Source of the DNA: Pseudomonadota bacterium
Lineage (GTDB): Bacteria; Pseudomonadota; Alphaproteobacteria; Rhizobiales; Hyphomicrobiaceae
Direction: 5' to 3'
DNA length: 25,356 bases
Assembly: GCA_023387235.1 (NCBI GenBank)
Contig: JAEWIJ010000190.1
Span: 1 to 25,356, forward strand
Below the pieces are notes generated by a model. It saw only the letters and a list, made by a program, of their open reading frames with translations, was not told the DNA's origin and made no database searches. Shown one piece after another: positions 8,052-16,184 of this stretch (its first letter is position 1; each line of letters opens with the position of its first letter). The translations under genes were made by a program, and so were the position numbers.

Positions 8052-9206
8052 ATGAGCGCGAGCCCCCTTGCCCGATACACTGCGCGCGTCGAAGCCGGCG
8101 AGACGAGCTACGACGCCGCCCAGGCGGAAGTCGCCGCCCGCCTCGATGCGCTCGCGGCCGAGCTGAAGGACTGGCGCCCGACGAACGGCGGCTGGAAGCT
8201 CTCCAACCTCTTTGCCGCCAAGCGGCCGGCGCCTCACGGGCTCTACATCCACGGCAAGGTCGGCCGCGGCAAAACCATGCTCATGGACCTCTTCTTCGAC
8301 ACGGTTCAGTTCACGCCGAAGAGGCGCATCCATTTCCATGAGTTCATGGCCGAGACGCACGACCGCATCGGCATCGCGCGCAAGAAGGTCGACGGCGATC
8401 CCCTGCCCTTCGTCGCGAACGGCATCGCGGACGAGGCGCAGCTCCTCTGCTTCGACGAGCTGCATGTGACCGACATCGCCGATGCGATGATCCTCGGGCG
8501 CCTCTTCAAGGGCCTGTTCGACCGTCAGGTGGTCATGGTTGCGACCTCGAACCAGCCGCCGCGCGGCCTCTACCTGAACGGCCTCAACCGACAGCTCTTC
8601 CTGCCCTCGATCGATCTCATCGAGAAGCACATGGAGGTGATCGAGCTCGGTGCCGCCAAGGACTTCCGCCTCGAGAAGCTCGCTGGCCAGCCGCTCTACT
8701 TCACGCCGGCCAATTCCGATCCCCGCCGGGCGCTCCGAGCCGCCTTCACGCGCCTCACCGGCGTATGGAAGGGCAAGCCCATGACGCTCGACGTCAAGGG
8801 TCGCACGCTGACGGTCCCCGAGGCCGCGCGCGGCGTCGCTTTCTTCAGCTTCAGCGACCTTTGCGAGAAGCCGCTCGGCTCGCTCGACTACCTCCACATC
8901 GCCCATGCCTTCCATACCGTCATCATCGAGGGCATTCCCAAGCTGCCGCCGGAAAAGCGCAACGAGGCGCGCCGGTTCATCAACCTGATCGACACGCTCT
9001 ACGACAACCGCATCGGGCTCATCGCTTCGGCCGAAGCCGAGCCGCAGGACTTATACCCGGCCGGCGACGCGGCTGTATTGTTCGAGCGCACGGTGAGCCG
9101 CCTGATCGAGATGCGCAGCGAGGCCTATCTCGAGAGCCGCACCGAGCGGGGTACCTCGCACGAAGGCGCCGCCGGAGCTGCCGAGCCGACCGCCCGGCCG
9201 GCCTGA
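8052..9206 (+). CDS. zapE: cell division protein ZapE (AFG1-like ATPase)
   Basis: This 384-residue AAA-type ATPase of the AFG1/ZapE family is close to the usual length. Walker A is GKVGRGKT at 68-75, Walker B is LLCFDE at 131-136 followed by LHVTDIADAM, and the sensor stretch VATSNQPPRGLYLNGLNR follows. The N-terminal pattern around NLFAAKRPAPHGLYIHG is also typical. In E. coli ZapE binds FtsZ and the family has been linked to division under stress; mitochondrial AFG1 handles membrane proteins. In many alphaproteobacteria it sits near TCA-cycle genes. Here it stands alone between the liv operon and a Lon-like protease, transcribed in the same direction as the latter. The last 25 residues are low-complexity (Gly/Ala/Pro). 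The ribosome site is poor (GAGA). Confidence 0.93.
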   Translation: MSASPLARYTARVEAGETSYDAAQAEVAARLDALAAELKDWRPTNGGWKLSNLFAAKRPAPHGLYIHGKVGRGKTMLMDLFFDTVQFTPKRRIHFHEFMAETHDRIGIARKKVDGDPLPFVANGIADEAQLLCFDELHVTDIADAMILGRLFKGLFDRQVVMVATSNQPPRGLYLNGLNRQLFLPSIDLIEKHMEVIELGAAKDFRLEKLAGQPLYFTPANSDPRRALRAAFTRLTGVWKGKPMTLDVKGRTLTVPEAARGVAFFSFSDLCEKPLGSLDYLHIAHAFHTVIIEGIPKLPPEKRNEARRFINLIDTLYDNRIGLIASAEAEPQDLYPAGDAAVLFERTVSRLIEMRSEAYLESRTERGTSHEGAAGAAEPTARPA

Positions 9207-9309
9207 GGAACGACCCGGCAAGCGATGGGTTGACCGCGTGAGGCGGGTGCGTTTTTCTCCGGGGCACCTCGGCGCGGGCGGGCGTGGAGTATGCGAGGAG
9301 TGAGGTTGC

Positions 9310-11874
9310 ATGGCCTTCTGGAAATCACAGCCCTCCAAGCCCGATAAGGCCGAAAAGGATGGCGCTGCAGCCACCAATGCGGCCCGCAATTCGGCCAACG
9401 GCCAAGCCCCGTCACCGGCCAGGTCGCACACACCCCTTGCCGTCACCGAGCTGAGGCGCGTCGTCGATCCGACGGCCCTCGGCTTCAAGACGACGTCCGA
9501 GCTCGAGCCGGCGCGCGGCCTCATCGGCCAGGACCGTGCCCTCAAGGCCATCCAGTTCGGCGCCAACATGGCGAGCCACGACTTCAACATCTTCGTGCTC
9601 GGCCCCGCGGCCTCGGGCAAAACCACGGCCGTCCGCCAGCACCTCGAGCGCAAGCTCCAGGACCTGCCGATCCCGCCGGACTGGGTCTACGTCAACAACT
9701 TCGAGACGCCGAACCGCCCGCGCGCGCTGAAGCTGCCGCCGGGCCGCGCCCGCGCCCTCGTGAAAGGCATGATCGGCGCCATCGACGAGCTCAGGAATAC
9801 GCTCCCCGCCATGTTCGAGGGCGAGGACTATCAGGCGCGCCGGCGCGCCATCGACGAGGAATTCCGTTCCGGCCAGGAGCAGGCATTCGAGGGCCTCAAC
9901 GCGAAGGCCAACAGCCAGAACATCACTATTCTGCGCACGCCCACCGGCTTCGCCATGGCGCCGATGCACGAGGGCAAGATCGTCAAGCCCGAGGTCTTCA
10001 ACACGCTCCCCGAGGCCATGCGCAAGCAGATCGAGCAGCGCATCGAGGCCCTGCAGAAGGAGCTCGCGGAGATCATCGAGAAGCTCCCGAAGACCGACAA
10101 GCAGCGCCGGGCCAAGCTGAGCGAGCTCAATGAGGAGATCGCCTCGCTCGGCGTGCACGAAGCCCTCGACGACCTCGCCGCCGCCTTCGCCGACCAGCCC
10201 GATGTCCTGGGCTACCTCGATGCCGTCGGCCGCGACCTCGTCCGCAACGTCGGCCTCTTCCTCGCGCCCACGGGCGAGGAGAACGAGATGGTCAAGCAGC
10301 CGGTCGACACCGCCCGCGACGCCCGCTTCCGCCGCTACATGGTCAATCCGATGGTCTCGCACGGCGGCGACGACCCGCCCATGGCACCACTCGTCGAGGA
10401 GCTGAACCCGACCTACGGCAATCTCATCGGCCGCGTCGAGCACATCGCGCAGATGGGCGCGCTCGTCACGGACTTCCTGCTCATCAAGCCGGGTACGCTG
10501 CACAAGGCGAACGGCGGTTACCTGATGATCGACGCGCGCAAGCTGCTGATGTCGCCCTTCGCCTGGGAGGCGCTCAAGCGCACGATCAAGTCGCAGGAAA
10601 TCCGCATCGAGCAGCCCTCCGAGATGTCGGGGCTGATGTCGACGCAATCGCTCGATCCCGAACCCATTCCTTTCGACACCAAAGTCGTGCTGCTCGGCGA
10701 TCGCGAGCTCTACTACCTGCTCGCCGCGGCAGACCCGGACTTCTCGCGCTTCTTCAAGGTGCAGGCGGATTTCGACGATTCCATCGCTCGTTCCACCGAG
10801 AACGACCAGGCCTATGCGCGGCTGATCGCGTCGATTGTGATGGAGCATAAGCTGAAGCCGCTCGATGCGCCGGCCGTTGCCCGCATCATCGAGGAAGGCG
10901 CGCGCCTCGCTTCCGATCGGGAGAAGCTCTCGATCGAAATCGGCCGCATTGCCGACCTCGTGCGCGAGGCCGACTACTGGGCTTCCCAGGCAGGCCGCGA
11001 CGTGACCACCCGCGCCGATGTCGCGCAAGCGATCGACGAGAACGTGCAGCGCTCGGACCGCCTGCGCGATCGCGCCCAGGAGACCATCGAGCGCGAGATT
11101 GTGCTCGTCGACACGACCGGCGCCAAGGTCGGCCAGATCAACGGCCTCGCCGTGCTCCAGCTCGGCGACTTCGCCTTCGGCCGGCCGAGCCGCATCACCG
11201 CGCGCGTGCGCATGGGCTCGGGCCGCGTGACCGATATCGAGCGCGAGGCCAATCTCGGCGGCGCGCTCCACACGAAGGGCGTGATGATCCTCTGGGGCTT
11301 CCTCGCCGGACGCTACGCACTCGACGTGCCGCTCGCCCTCGCGGCAACGCTGGTCTTCGAGCAATCCTATGGCGGCGTCGATGGTGACAGTGCCTCGTCG
11401 GCCGAGCTTTACGCGCTGCTTTCGGCGCTCTCCGAAGTGCCGATCAAGCAGTCTTTTGCCGTGACCGGCTCGGTCAACCAGTGGGGCGAGGTGCAAGCGA
11501 TCGGCGGCGCCAACGAGAAGATCGAAGGCTTCTTCGATGTCTGCAAGGCGCGCGGCCTCACGGGCGATCAGGGCGTGCTCGTGCCGCGGGCCAATGTGCA
11601 GCATCTCATGCTGCGCGAGGATGTCGTCGAGGCCGTGAAGGCCGGCAAATTCGCGATCCACGCCGTCGACACGATCGACCAGGGCATCGAGATCTTGACC
11701 GGGATCAAGGCCGGCGCCCGCGGCGAGGATGGAGAATTCGAAGCTGGCAGCATCAACCGGAAGGTCGAGGAGAAGCTGCGCAGCTTTGCCGAGCGGAGTC
11801 GCGCCTTTGCGCGTCGCACCGACGCCGGCGACAGCGCCATCACGGGTAGCGACAGCGGGAAGCCGTCGTCATGA
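9310..11874 (+). CDS. Lon-like ATP-dependent serine protease (YcbZ/LonB-like, AAA+ with S16 peptidase domain)
   Basis: This 854-residue protein has an N-terminal low-complexity tail of about 40 residues, then an AAA+ part with Walker A GPAASGKT at 98-105. A long, charged, partly coiled-coil insertion follows (about 150-280, rich in Glu/Lys/Gln). The C-terminal S16 protease domain carries the Ser/Lys dyad: Ser694 in DGDSAS and Lys737 in GGANEKIEGF. The spacing of 43 residues equals that of E. coli Lon (S679/K722). The second AAA half contains IKPGTLHKANGGYLMIDARK, typical of the LonB/YcbZ type. Lon's N-terminal substrate domain is absent. AGGAG lies shortly before the ATG. The 103-nt gap after zapE holds a TTGACC at 9230-9235 without a clear -10. 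Expected role: cytoplasmic quality control or regulated proteolysis. Its stop overlaps the next start. Confidence 0.93.
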   Translation: MAFWKSQPSKPDKAEKDGAAATNAARNSANGQAPSPARSHTPLAVTELRRVVDPTALGFKTTSELEPARGLIGQDRALKAIQFGANMASHDFNIFVLGPAASGKTTAVRQHLERKLQDLPIPPDWVYVNNFETPNRPRALKLPPGRARALVKGMIGAIDELRNTLPAMFEGEDYQARRRAIDEEFRSGQEQAFEGLNAKANSQNITILRTPTGFAMAPMHEGKIVKPEVFNTLPEAMRKQIEQRIEALQKELAEIIEKLPKTDKQRRAKLSELNEEIASLGVHEALDDLAAAFADQPDVLGYLDAVGRDLVRNVGLFLAPTGEENEMVKQPVDTARDARFRRYMVNPMVSHGGDDPPMAPLVEELNPTYGNLIGRVEHIAQMGALVTDFLLIKPGTLHKANGGYLMIDARKLLMSPFAWEALKRTIKSQEIRIEQPSEMSGLMSTQSLDPEPIPFDTKVVLLGDRELYYLLAAADPDFSRFFKVQADFDDSIARSTENDQAYARLIASIVMEHKLKPLDAPAVARIIEEGARLASDREKLSIEIGRIADLVREADYWASQAGRDVTTRADVAQAIDENVQRSDRLRDRAQETIEREIVLVDTTGAKVGQINGLAVLQLGDFAFGRPSRITARVRMGSGRVTDIEREANLGGALHTKGVMILWGFLAGRYALDVPLALAATLVFEQSYGGVDGDSASSAELYALLSALSEVPIKQSFAVTGSVNQWGEVQAIGGANEKIEGFFDVCKARGLTGDQGVLVPRANVQHLMLREDVVEAVKAGKFAIHAVDTIDQGIEILTGIKAGARGEDGEFEAGSINRKVEEKLRSFAERSRAFARRTDAGDSAITGSDSGKPSS

Positions 11875-12731
11875 TCATGCACGTTGCGGAAGCCGGCGAG
11901 CAGCGCGGGCGGGTCGTGCTGCACATCACATCGGGGCACCCGAACGCGGTCGCGATGGAGGCGGCCGTGCGCATTGCCCAGGCCTTTCATTCCGAGATCG
12001 AAAGCCTCTTCGTCGAGGACCTTCAGCTCTACGATATGGCGAGCTATCCCTTCGCACGCGAGATCTCGCTGACCGGCGCGCATCGGCCCCTCTCGCGCGA
12101 GGCCATCGAGCGTGATCTCCAGCTCACCGCACGCGCGCTCAGCCGGCGTGTGGAAGCGCTTGCTCGCGCCGCCAACGTGCCGCTCAGGGCGCGCGTCGTA
12201 CGGGACGACCCGGTGCAGGCCCTCGCTAAGGCGTGCGCCGAGGACGGGCCATGGAACGTCGTCGCGCTAGCGGATGTGCTGGCGCCGGGCCAAGGACTGC
12301 GCGTCTGCGAGCTCTTCGCCAATGTCGCCGGCTACACGGGCTTGATGCTCGTCGGTCCCAAGGCGCGGCGCACGGCAGGCCCCGTGATCGCCGTCGTCGA
12401 GAGCCCCGATCATCTTCAGCCCATGCTGCGGGCCGCCGAGCGCATGGCCGGCGTGACCGGCGGCGCCGTCATGATCATGCTGCTCGCCGATGGCCCGGAG
12501 CGTGGTCAGGCCCTCGAGGAGCACGTGCGCCTCGCGCTCGGCACGCAATCCAAGGTCACACTCATTTCCTGTCAGATCGATCAGGGCGCACCGGCAGCGC
12601 TCGCCGAGGTCATCCGACGCCTCAGCGGCGGATTTCTCATCGGCCATTTCGGCGGCATTCTCGTGCCCGCTCACGGCGATGTCCGCGACCTTGTCGGCGC
12701 GCTCGAGTGTCCGCTGTTTCTGATGAGGTGA
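11871..12731 (+). CDS. two-lobed universal-stress-protein-like protein of unknown function
   Basis: I do not recognise a characterised family. The 286-residue protein begins with a USP-like alpha/beta pattern: strand RVVLHITS, helix NAVAMEAAVRIAQAF, then EIESLFVEDLQLYDM and SYPFAREIS. That LFVED...PFARE pattern resembles USP-related proteins of proteobacteria. A second half from about residue 165 (GPVIAVVE, then RAAERMAG, then GAVMIMLL) looks like a repeat of the same Rossmann-like unit. It ends in a strand plus FLMR, as USP domains often do. The usual USP ATP-binding loop (GxxGxG..S) is not evident. There is no signal peptide, so it should be cytoplasmic. Its ATG overlaps the Lon-like stop as ATGA; a second in-frame ATG follows 6 nt later. 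Coupling suggests a partner or regulator of the protease, which is inference. Confidence 0.8.
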   Translation: MIMHVAEAGEQRGRVVLHITSGHPNAVAMEAAVRIAQAFHSEIESLFVEDLQLYDMASYPFAREISLTGAHRPLSREAIERDLQLTARALSRRVEALARAANVPLRARVVRDDPVQALAKACAEDGPWNVVALADVLAPGQGLRVCELFANVAGYTGLMLVGPKARRTAGPVIAVVESPDHLQPMLRAAERMAGVTGGAVMIMLLADGPERGQALEEHVRLALGTQSKVTLISCQIDQGAPAALAEVIRRLSGGFLIGHFGGILVPAHGDVRDLVGALECPLFLMR

Positions 12732-12743
12732 TCAATTCTTATC

Positions 12744-12861
12744 CCCTCTCCCCGCTCTTCGCGGGGAGAGGGCTAGGGTGAGGGGCGGCGGCATACGCTG
12801 ACGTTGGTAAGTGGTGCCGCCCCTCATCCTAACCTTCTCCCCGTGTAGGACGGGGAGAAGG
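12744..12861. repeat. pair of inverted palindromic repeat units (BIME-like, Rhizobiales type)
   Basis: Unit 1 (12744-12772) is a perfect 12-bp stem, CCCTCTCCCCGC and its complement, around a TCTTC loop. Unit 2 (12833-12861) is a perfect 12-bp stem, CCTTCTCCCCGT and its complement, around GTAGG. The flanks GGTGAGGGGCGGC (12777-12789) and GCCGCCCCTCATCC (about 12816-12829) are also inverted copies, so the two units face each other. This is the arrangement of bacterial interspersed mosaic elements. The element lies between the convergent USP-like and EF-G-like genes and may end transcription from both sides. The palindrome type is common in Hyphomicrobiales genomes. Confidence 0.88.
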
Positions 12862-12959
12862 GACACCGTCGCGCTCAGTGCAGCCGTTGTCGATTGCTGC
12901 AGCACCACTTCATGAGCGCGCGACTGCGCGTCGGCCGGTAGGCCGGGCAAACAAGAAAA

Positions 12960-15011
12960 TTAAGCAGCAACTTCCTTCTGCGCCGCCAATACCTGATCGG
13001 CCAGACGCCCGGTCAGTTCGGCGAGATGATCGAACTTCGCGACAAACGTGCCGACACCGGCTGTCGCCGAGCGCAGCTCCACGATCAGGTCCTGGATCTC
13101 CGTCTCCGGCACGCGCGCCTGAACCGCATCCCACCCTGGCCAGTCGGGACGTGCGTCGAAACCGAGGATCTGGCCGCGCCGCTGCGAGATCATCGCGTTG
13201 ATGCGTGATGTCGCCTCCGACGGCACGACGATCTCGACCGACATCACAGGCTCCAGCAGCACCGGTGCGCACTTCGGCATGCCTTCCGACATGGCGAGGC
13301 GGCCAGCTTGGCGGAACGCCATGTCCGAGCTGTCGACGCTGTGATAGGAGCCGTCCGTCAGCGTCACCGCCACATCCACCACGGGGAATCCGAGCGGCCC
13401 GTGCTGGAGATAGTCGCGCACGCCGATCTCGACCGAGGGAATGAACTGCTTCGGCACCACGCCGCCGGTGATCGTATCGTCGAACTGGAAGCCCTCGCCG
13501 CGGCGGCGCGGCTTAATCTCGACCACGACATCACCGAACTGGCCATGTCCGCCCGACTGCTTCTTGTGCCGGCCGCGGATCGAAACCGTCCCCTTGATGG
13601 TCTCCTTGTAGGGAATCTGCCGCCGGCGAGTGCCGGCTTCGATGCCATACTTCCGCTTCAGCCGCTCCATGGCGACCCGCAGGTGCATCTCGCCCTGACC
13701 CCAGAGCACCATCTGGTGCGTCTCCGCCGAGTGATCGAGCCTGACGGAGGGGTCCTCCTCCATGAGCTTCGCGAGAGCCGCGCTGAGCTTGACCTCGTCC
13801 TTGCGATCCTTGAGCTCGATCGCGACGCCATAGACAGGCTTCGCCTGCTCGGGCAGCTCGATCTGAGCAATCCCGCTTTTCTCGGTCGAAAGCGTGTCGC
13901 CCGTGCGTGCGCTCTCGAGGCGGCCGAGCGCGACGGTGTCGCCGCGTTTGGCACTCGTGAGCTTGCGTGCTTCCTGACCCAGCATGGAGAAGATGCCGGC
14001 CACGCGATCGTCGCCGCGCGTGCCATAGAGCGTCGCGCCATCCGGCAGATCGCTCGCGAGCACGCGCGCGATCGAGAGCTTGCCGCCGTGCGCCGTGTAG
14101 ACTGTCTTGAGGATCTGCACGGCCGACTTGGCCTCGCCGAGCCCGATGCGCTCCGCCGTTTGCGACACGAATGGCGCCTCATGACGCAGCGCCTTGAGAA
14201 GCCGCACGATGCCGTTGCCGTTCTCCGCCGAGCCGAGCAGGACCGGGCAGATCAGGCCTTCGCGCATTTCCTTGGCGAGATCCTCAAACACCCTGTCGCG
14301 CGGCGGCTGCATGTCGCCGAGAAGCTGCTCCATGAGTTCGTCGTCGTAGTCGGCGAGCTGCTCGAGCATATGGAAGCGCGCTTCCTGCTTGCGCGGCTCG
14401 AGTGCCTCCGGCATCGCGACGACTTCAGAAGGGGCGTGCTCGCGGTAGACGAACGCGCGCTCGAGAGCGAGATCGACGAAGCCCGTCGCAATGCCGTTCT
14501 CCCAGACCGGAATCTGGCGCAGCACGAGCGGCTTGGCGCTCGCGGGCTGCAGCATGGGCAGAATCTCGCGGACCGGGGTCTCGAAACTGTCGATCTTGTT
14601 GAGAAAAAGGAAATGAGGAACGCCGCGATCCTCGAGCTGCTTGAGAATGAGCTGCAGCGCGGGCACGCGCTTGGGATCGGGCTCGCAAACGACGACCGCC
14701 GCGTCGCAGGCGGCAAGCACCGCATTCGCTTCGGCCTGGAACTCGATCGAGCCGGGGCAGTCGATGAACGTGAAGCGATCGCCGAGAAAATCCACGTCGG
14801 CCACGTTGACCTCGACGCTCATGCCGTGGTCGCGCGCCTCGGGTACGCTGTCGCCGACGGTGTTCTTGTCGACGATGGCACCCTGGCGCGTCACGGCACC
14901 GGTGCGGGCCAAAATGGCTTCGAGGAGAGTGGTCTTGCCGGAGAGGTAGGGACCAAGGATCGCGATGGCGCGGGCGCTGCGCGTTGCACTGCCGTTGGGT
15001 TCAAGCCCCAT
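12960..15011 (-). CDS. elongation factor G-like translational GTPase (EF-G paralogue)
   Basis: This 683-residue protein has the EF-G domain order. G1 is GPYLSGKT at 20-27, G3 is DCPGS at 84-88, G4 is NKID at 138-141, and G5 is near GSAENGNG. Domains II-III follow. Domain IV contains GRHKKQSGGHGQFGD, and domain V ends the protein. Canonical EF-G has DTPGH in G3; here the catalytic His is Ser88, and the G2 stretch reads RDHGMSVE where EF-G has RERGITI. It therefore belongs to the alphaproteobacterial EF-G-like group rather than being the main FusA, which normally sits with rpsL-rpsG-tuf. The role is unproven; a ribosome-associated or stress function is plausible. The start is fixed by AAGGAGG 5 nt upstream. 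A longer frame to 15161 has no ribosome site and is rejected. Confidence 0.9.
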   Translation of the reverse strand: MGLEPNGSATRSARAIAILGPYLSGKTTLLEAILARTGAVTRQGAIVDKNTVGDSVPEARDHGMSVEVNVADVDFLGDRFTFIDCPGSIEFQAEANAVLAACDAAVVVCEPDPKRVPALQLILKQLEDRGVPHFLFLNKIDSFETPVREILPMLQPASAKPLVLRQIPVWENGIATGFVDLALERAFVYREHAPSEVVAMPEALEPRKQEARFHMLEQLADYDDELMEQLLGDMQPPRDRVFEDLAKEMREGLICPVLLGSAENGNGIVRLLKALRHEAPFVSQTAERIGLGEAKSAVQILKTVYTAHGGKLSIARVLASDLPDGATLYGTRGDDRVAGIFSMLGQEARKLTSAKRGDTVALGRLESARTGDTLSTEKSGIAQIELPEQAKPVYGVAIELKDRKDEVKLSAALAKLMEEDPSVRLDHSAETHQMVLWGQGEMHLRVAMERLKRKYGIEAGTRRRQIPYKETIKGTVSIRGRHKKQSGGHGQFGDVVVEIKPRRRGEGFQFDDTITGGVVPKQFIPSVEIGVRDYLQHGPLGFPVVDVAVTLTDGSYHSVDSSDMAFRQAGRLAMSEGMPKCAPVLLEPVMSVEIVVPSEATSRINAMISQRRGQILGFDARPDWPGWDAVQARVPETEIQDLIVELRSATAGVGTFVAKFDHLAELTGRLADQVLAAQKEVAA

Positions 15012-15016
15012 GGTTT

Positions 15017-15023
15017 CCTCCTT
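15017..15023 (-). promoter_or_regulatory. ribosome binding site deciding the EF-G-like start
   Basis: AAGGAGG on the minus strand lies 5 nt upstream of ATG at 15011. It selects this start over the 50-codon-longer open frame. Confidence 0.8.
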
Positions 15024-15089
15024 GTCGCTCAGGCGCAAGGACGTGTGCCGCGCCCCGCGCCTGAGTTGAGGCTGCGCGGCCCCGATATG

Positions 15090-15110
15090 TTGGACCGGCA
15101 TTTTGTCCAA
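15090..15110. promoter_or_regulatory. perfect inverted repeat in the divergent EF-G-like/dehydrogenase promoter region
   Basis: TTGGAC (15090-15095) and GTCCAA (15105-15110) are separated by 9 nt. The right arm read on the minus strand (TTGGAC, then 17 nt, then TATCGG) could be the -35 of the EF-G-like gene, so the dyad would overlap its promoter. It may be an operator. No regulator gene is adjacent. Confidence 0.3.
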
Positions 15111-15239
15111 GGCAAGGGCCGTTCGCATACGGCTCATCGGTGCAATGCAGCGCAATTTCAACGCAGCGCTTTAACCTGCGGACACTGCGCAGTAGAACGC
15201 TATCGAACGTCCGGCCGAACCAGGTCCGGCGAGACATAT

Positions 15240-15245
15240 GGGAGG
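15240..15245 (+). promoter_or_regulatory. ribosome binding site deciding the dehydrogenase start
   Basis: GGGAGG ends 4 nt before ATG at 15250. It overlaps the other in-frame ATG at 15238, which has no site of its own, so 15250 is chosen. Confidence 0.7.
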
Positions 15246-15249
15246 ACAC

Positions 15250-16137
15250 ATGCCTGCAACCATTGGATTCGTCGGACTTGGCGCCATGGGCGCGGAGATG
15301 GCCGAGACCCTCGTCTCGAAGCAGTGGCGCGTCGTCGGCTACGATATCCGGCGCGAGGCCGTCGACCGGCTGGTGAAGAACGGTGGCCATGCAGCCGCAA
15401 GCGCGGCCGAGGCGGCCAAGGGCGCCGAGGCACTCGTGCTGATGGTCGTCAATGCCGATCAGGCCGAGACGATTCTCTTCAAGGACGGCGCGCTCGATGC
15501 GCTTCCCGAAGGCGGAACGGTCATCCTGATGGCGACCTGCGCGCCGGGGCGCGTGGAGGACATCGCCAAACGCGTCGAAGCGAGCGGGCGCAAATTCGTC
15601 GATGCGCCTGTTTCGGGCGGCGTGACCGGCGCCAAGGGCGGCACGCTCACGATCATGGCCGCGGCGCCGCAAGCGACGTTCGACGCATCGCGTCCATTGC
15701 TCGAAGCCATGGGATCCAATCTCTTCTATCTCGGCCAGAAGCCCGGGCAGGGCTCAGCGATGAAGATCGTCAATCAGCTCATGGCCGGTGCCAATCTCGC
15801 CGTTGCCGCCGAAGCCATCGCCTTCGCCGAACGTGCGGGCGTCGATACGAAAGTTGCCTATGATCTGCTGACCGGCTCGGCAGCAGGGAGCTGGATGCTC
15901 AGGGCACGCGGTCCGCGCATGATCGACTACGACGACGTTGTGACGAGCGCCATCGAGATCTTCGTCAAGGATCTCGGCCTCGTGCTCGACTCCGGTCGCG
16001 CGTTGCGCATGGGTCTGCCGATCGCCGCTGCCGCGCACCAGCAATATCTCGCCGCTGCCGGCATGGGCCTCGGCCAGCAGGACGACAGCCAGGTCGTGAA
16101 GGTCTATCGATCGCTGAGCGGCAAAGCCAAGACCTGA
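15250..16137 (+). CDS. NAD-dependent beta-hydroxyacid dehydrogenase (3-hydroxyisobutyrate/L-threonate dehydrogenase-like)
   Basis: The protein has 295 residues, the usual length. The N-terminal Rossmann motif GFVGLGAMG is at 6-14. Asp32 at the end of the second strand suggests NAD rather than NADP. The family substrate loop DAPVSGG contains Ser122, and the catalytic Lys172 sits in GSAMKIVNQ. The C-terminal half is all-helical (NQLMAGANLAVAAEAIAFAERAG), as in the family. These enzymes oxidise 3-hydroxy acids such as 3-hydroxyisobutyrate, tartronate semialdehyde, glycerate or threonate. The overall pattern is closest, to my eye, to the LtnD-like branch, but the substrate is not settled. The lyase gene follows 47 nt later on the same strand, suggesting a two-gene catabolic operon. 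Confidence 0.9.
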   Translation: MPATIGFVGLGAMGAEMAETLVSKQWRVVGYDIRREAVDRLVKNGGHAAASAAEAAKGAEALVLMVVNADQAETILFKDGALDALPEGGTVILMATCAPGRVEDIAKRVEASGRKFVDAPVSGGVTGAKGGTLTIMAAAPQATFDASRPLLEAMGSNLFYLGQKPGQGSAMKIVNQLMAGANLAVAAEAIAFAERAGVDTKVAYDLLTGSAAGSWMLRARGPRMIDYDDVVTSAIEIFVKDLGLVLDSGRALRMGLPIAAAAHQQYLAAAGMGLGQQDDSQVVKVYRSLSGKAKT

Positions 16138-16184
16138 GAGCACGCAAGCCACCAATCACGAGCCCGCAAAGGACGCTGCACGCA

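Noticed and set aside
9207..9309. Promoter or terminator between zapE and the Lon-like gene
   Set aside because: TTGACC at 9230-9235 has no acceptable -10, and the CCGC/GCGG stem before the T-run at 9252-9256 is only 4 bp, so neither is supported.
9412..11661. Very long minus-strand open frame opposite the Lon-like gene
   Set aside because: It lies wholly antisense to a gene with clear AAA+ and S16 motifs. Its product is Ala/Arg/Glu/Leu-rich without a recognisable domain. Long antisense frames are expected at this GC content.
13308..15863. Long plus-strand open frame opposite the EF-G-like gene and into the dehydrogenase
   Set aside because: It crosses two convincing genes on other frames, has no domain pattern and no ribosome site.
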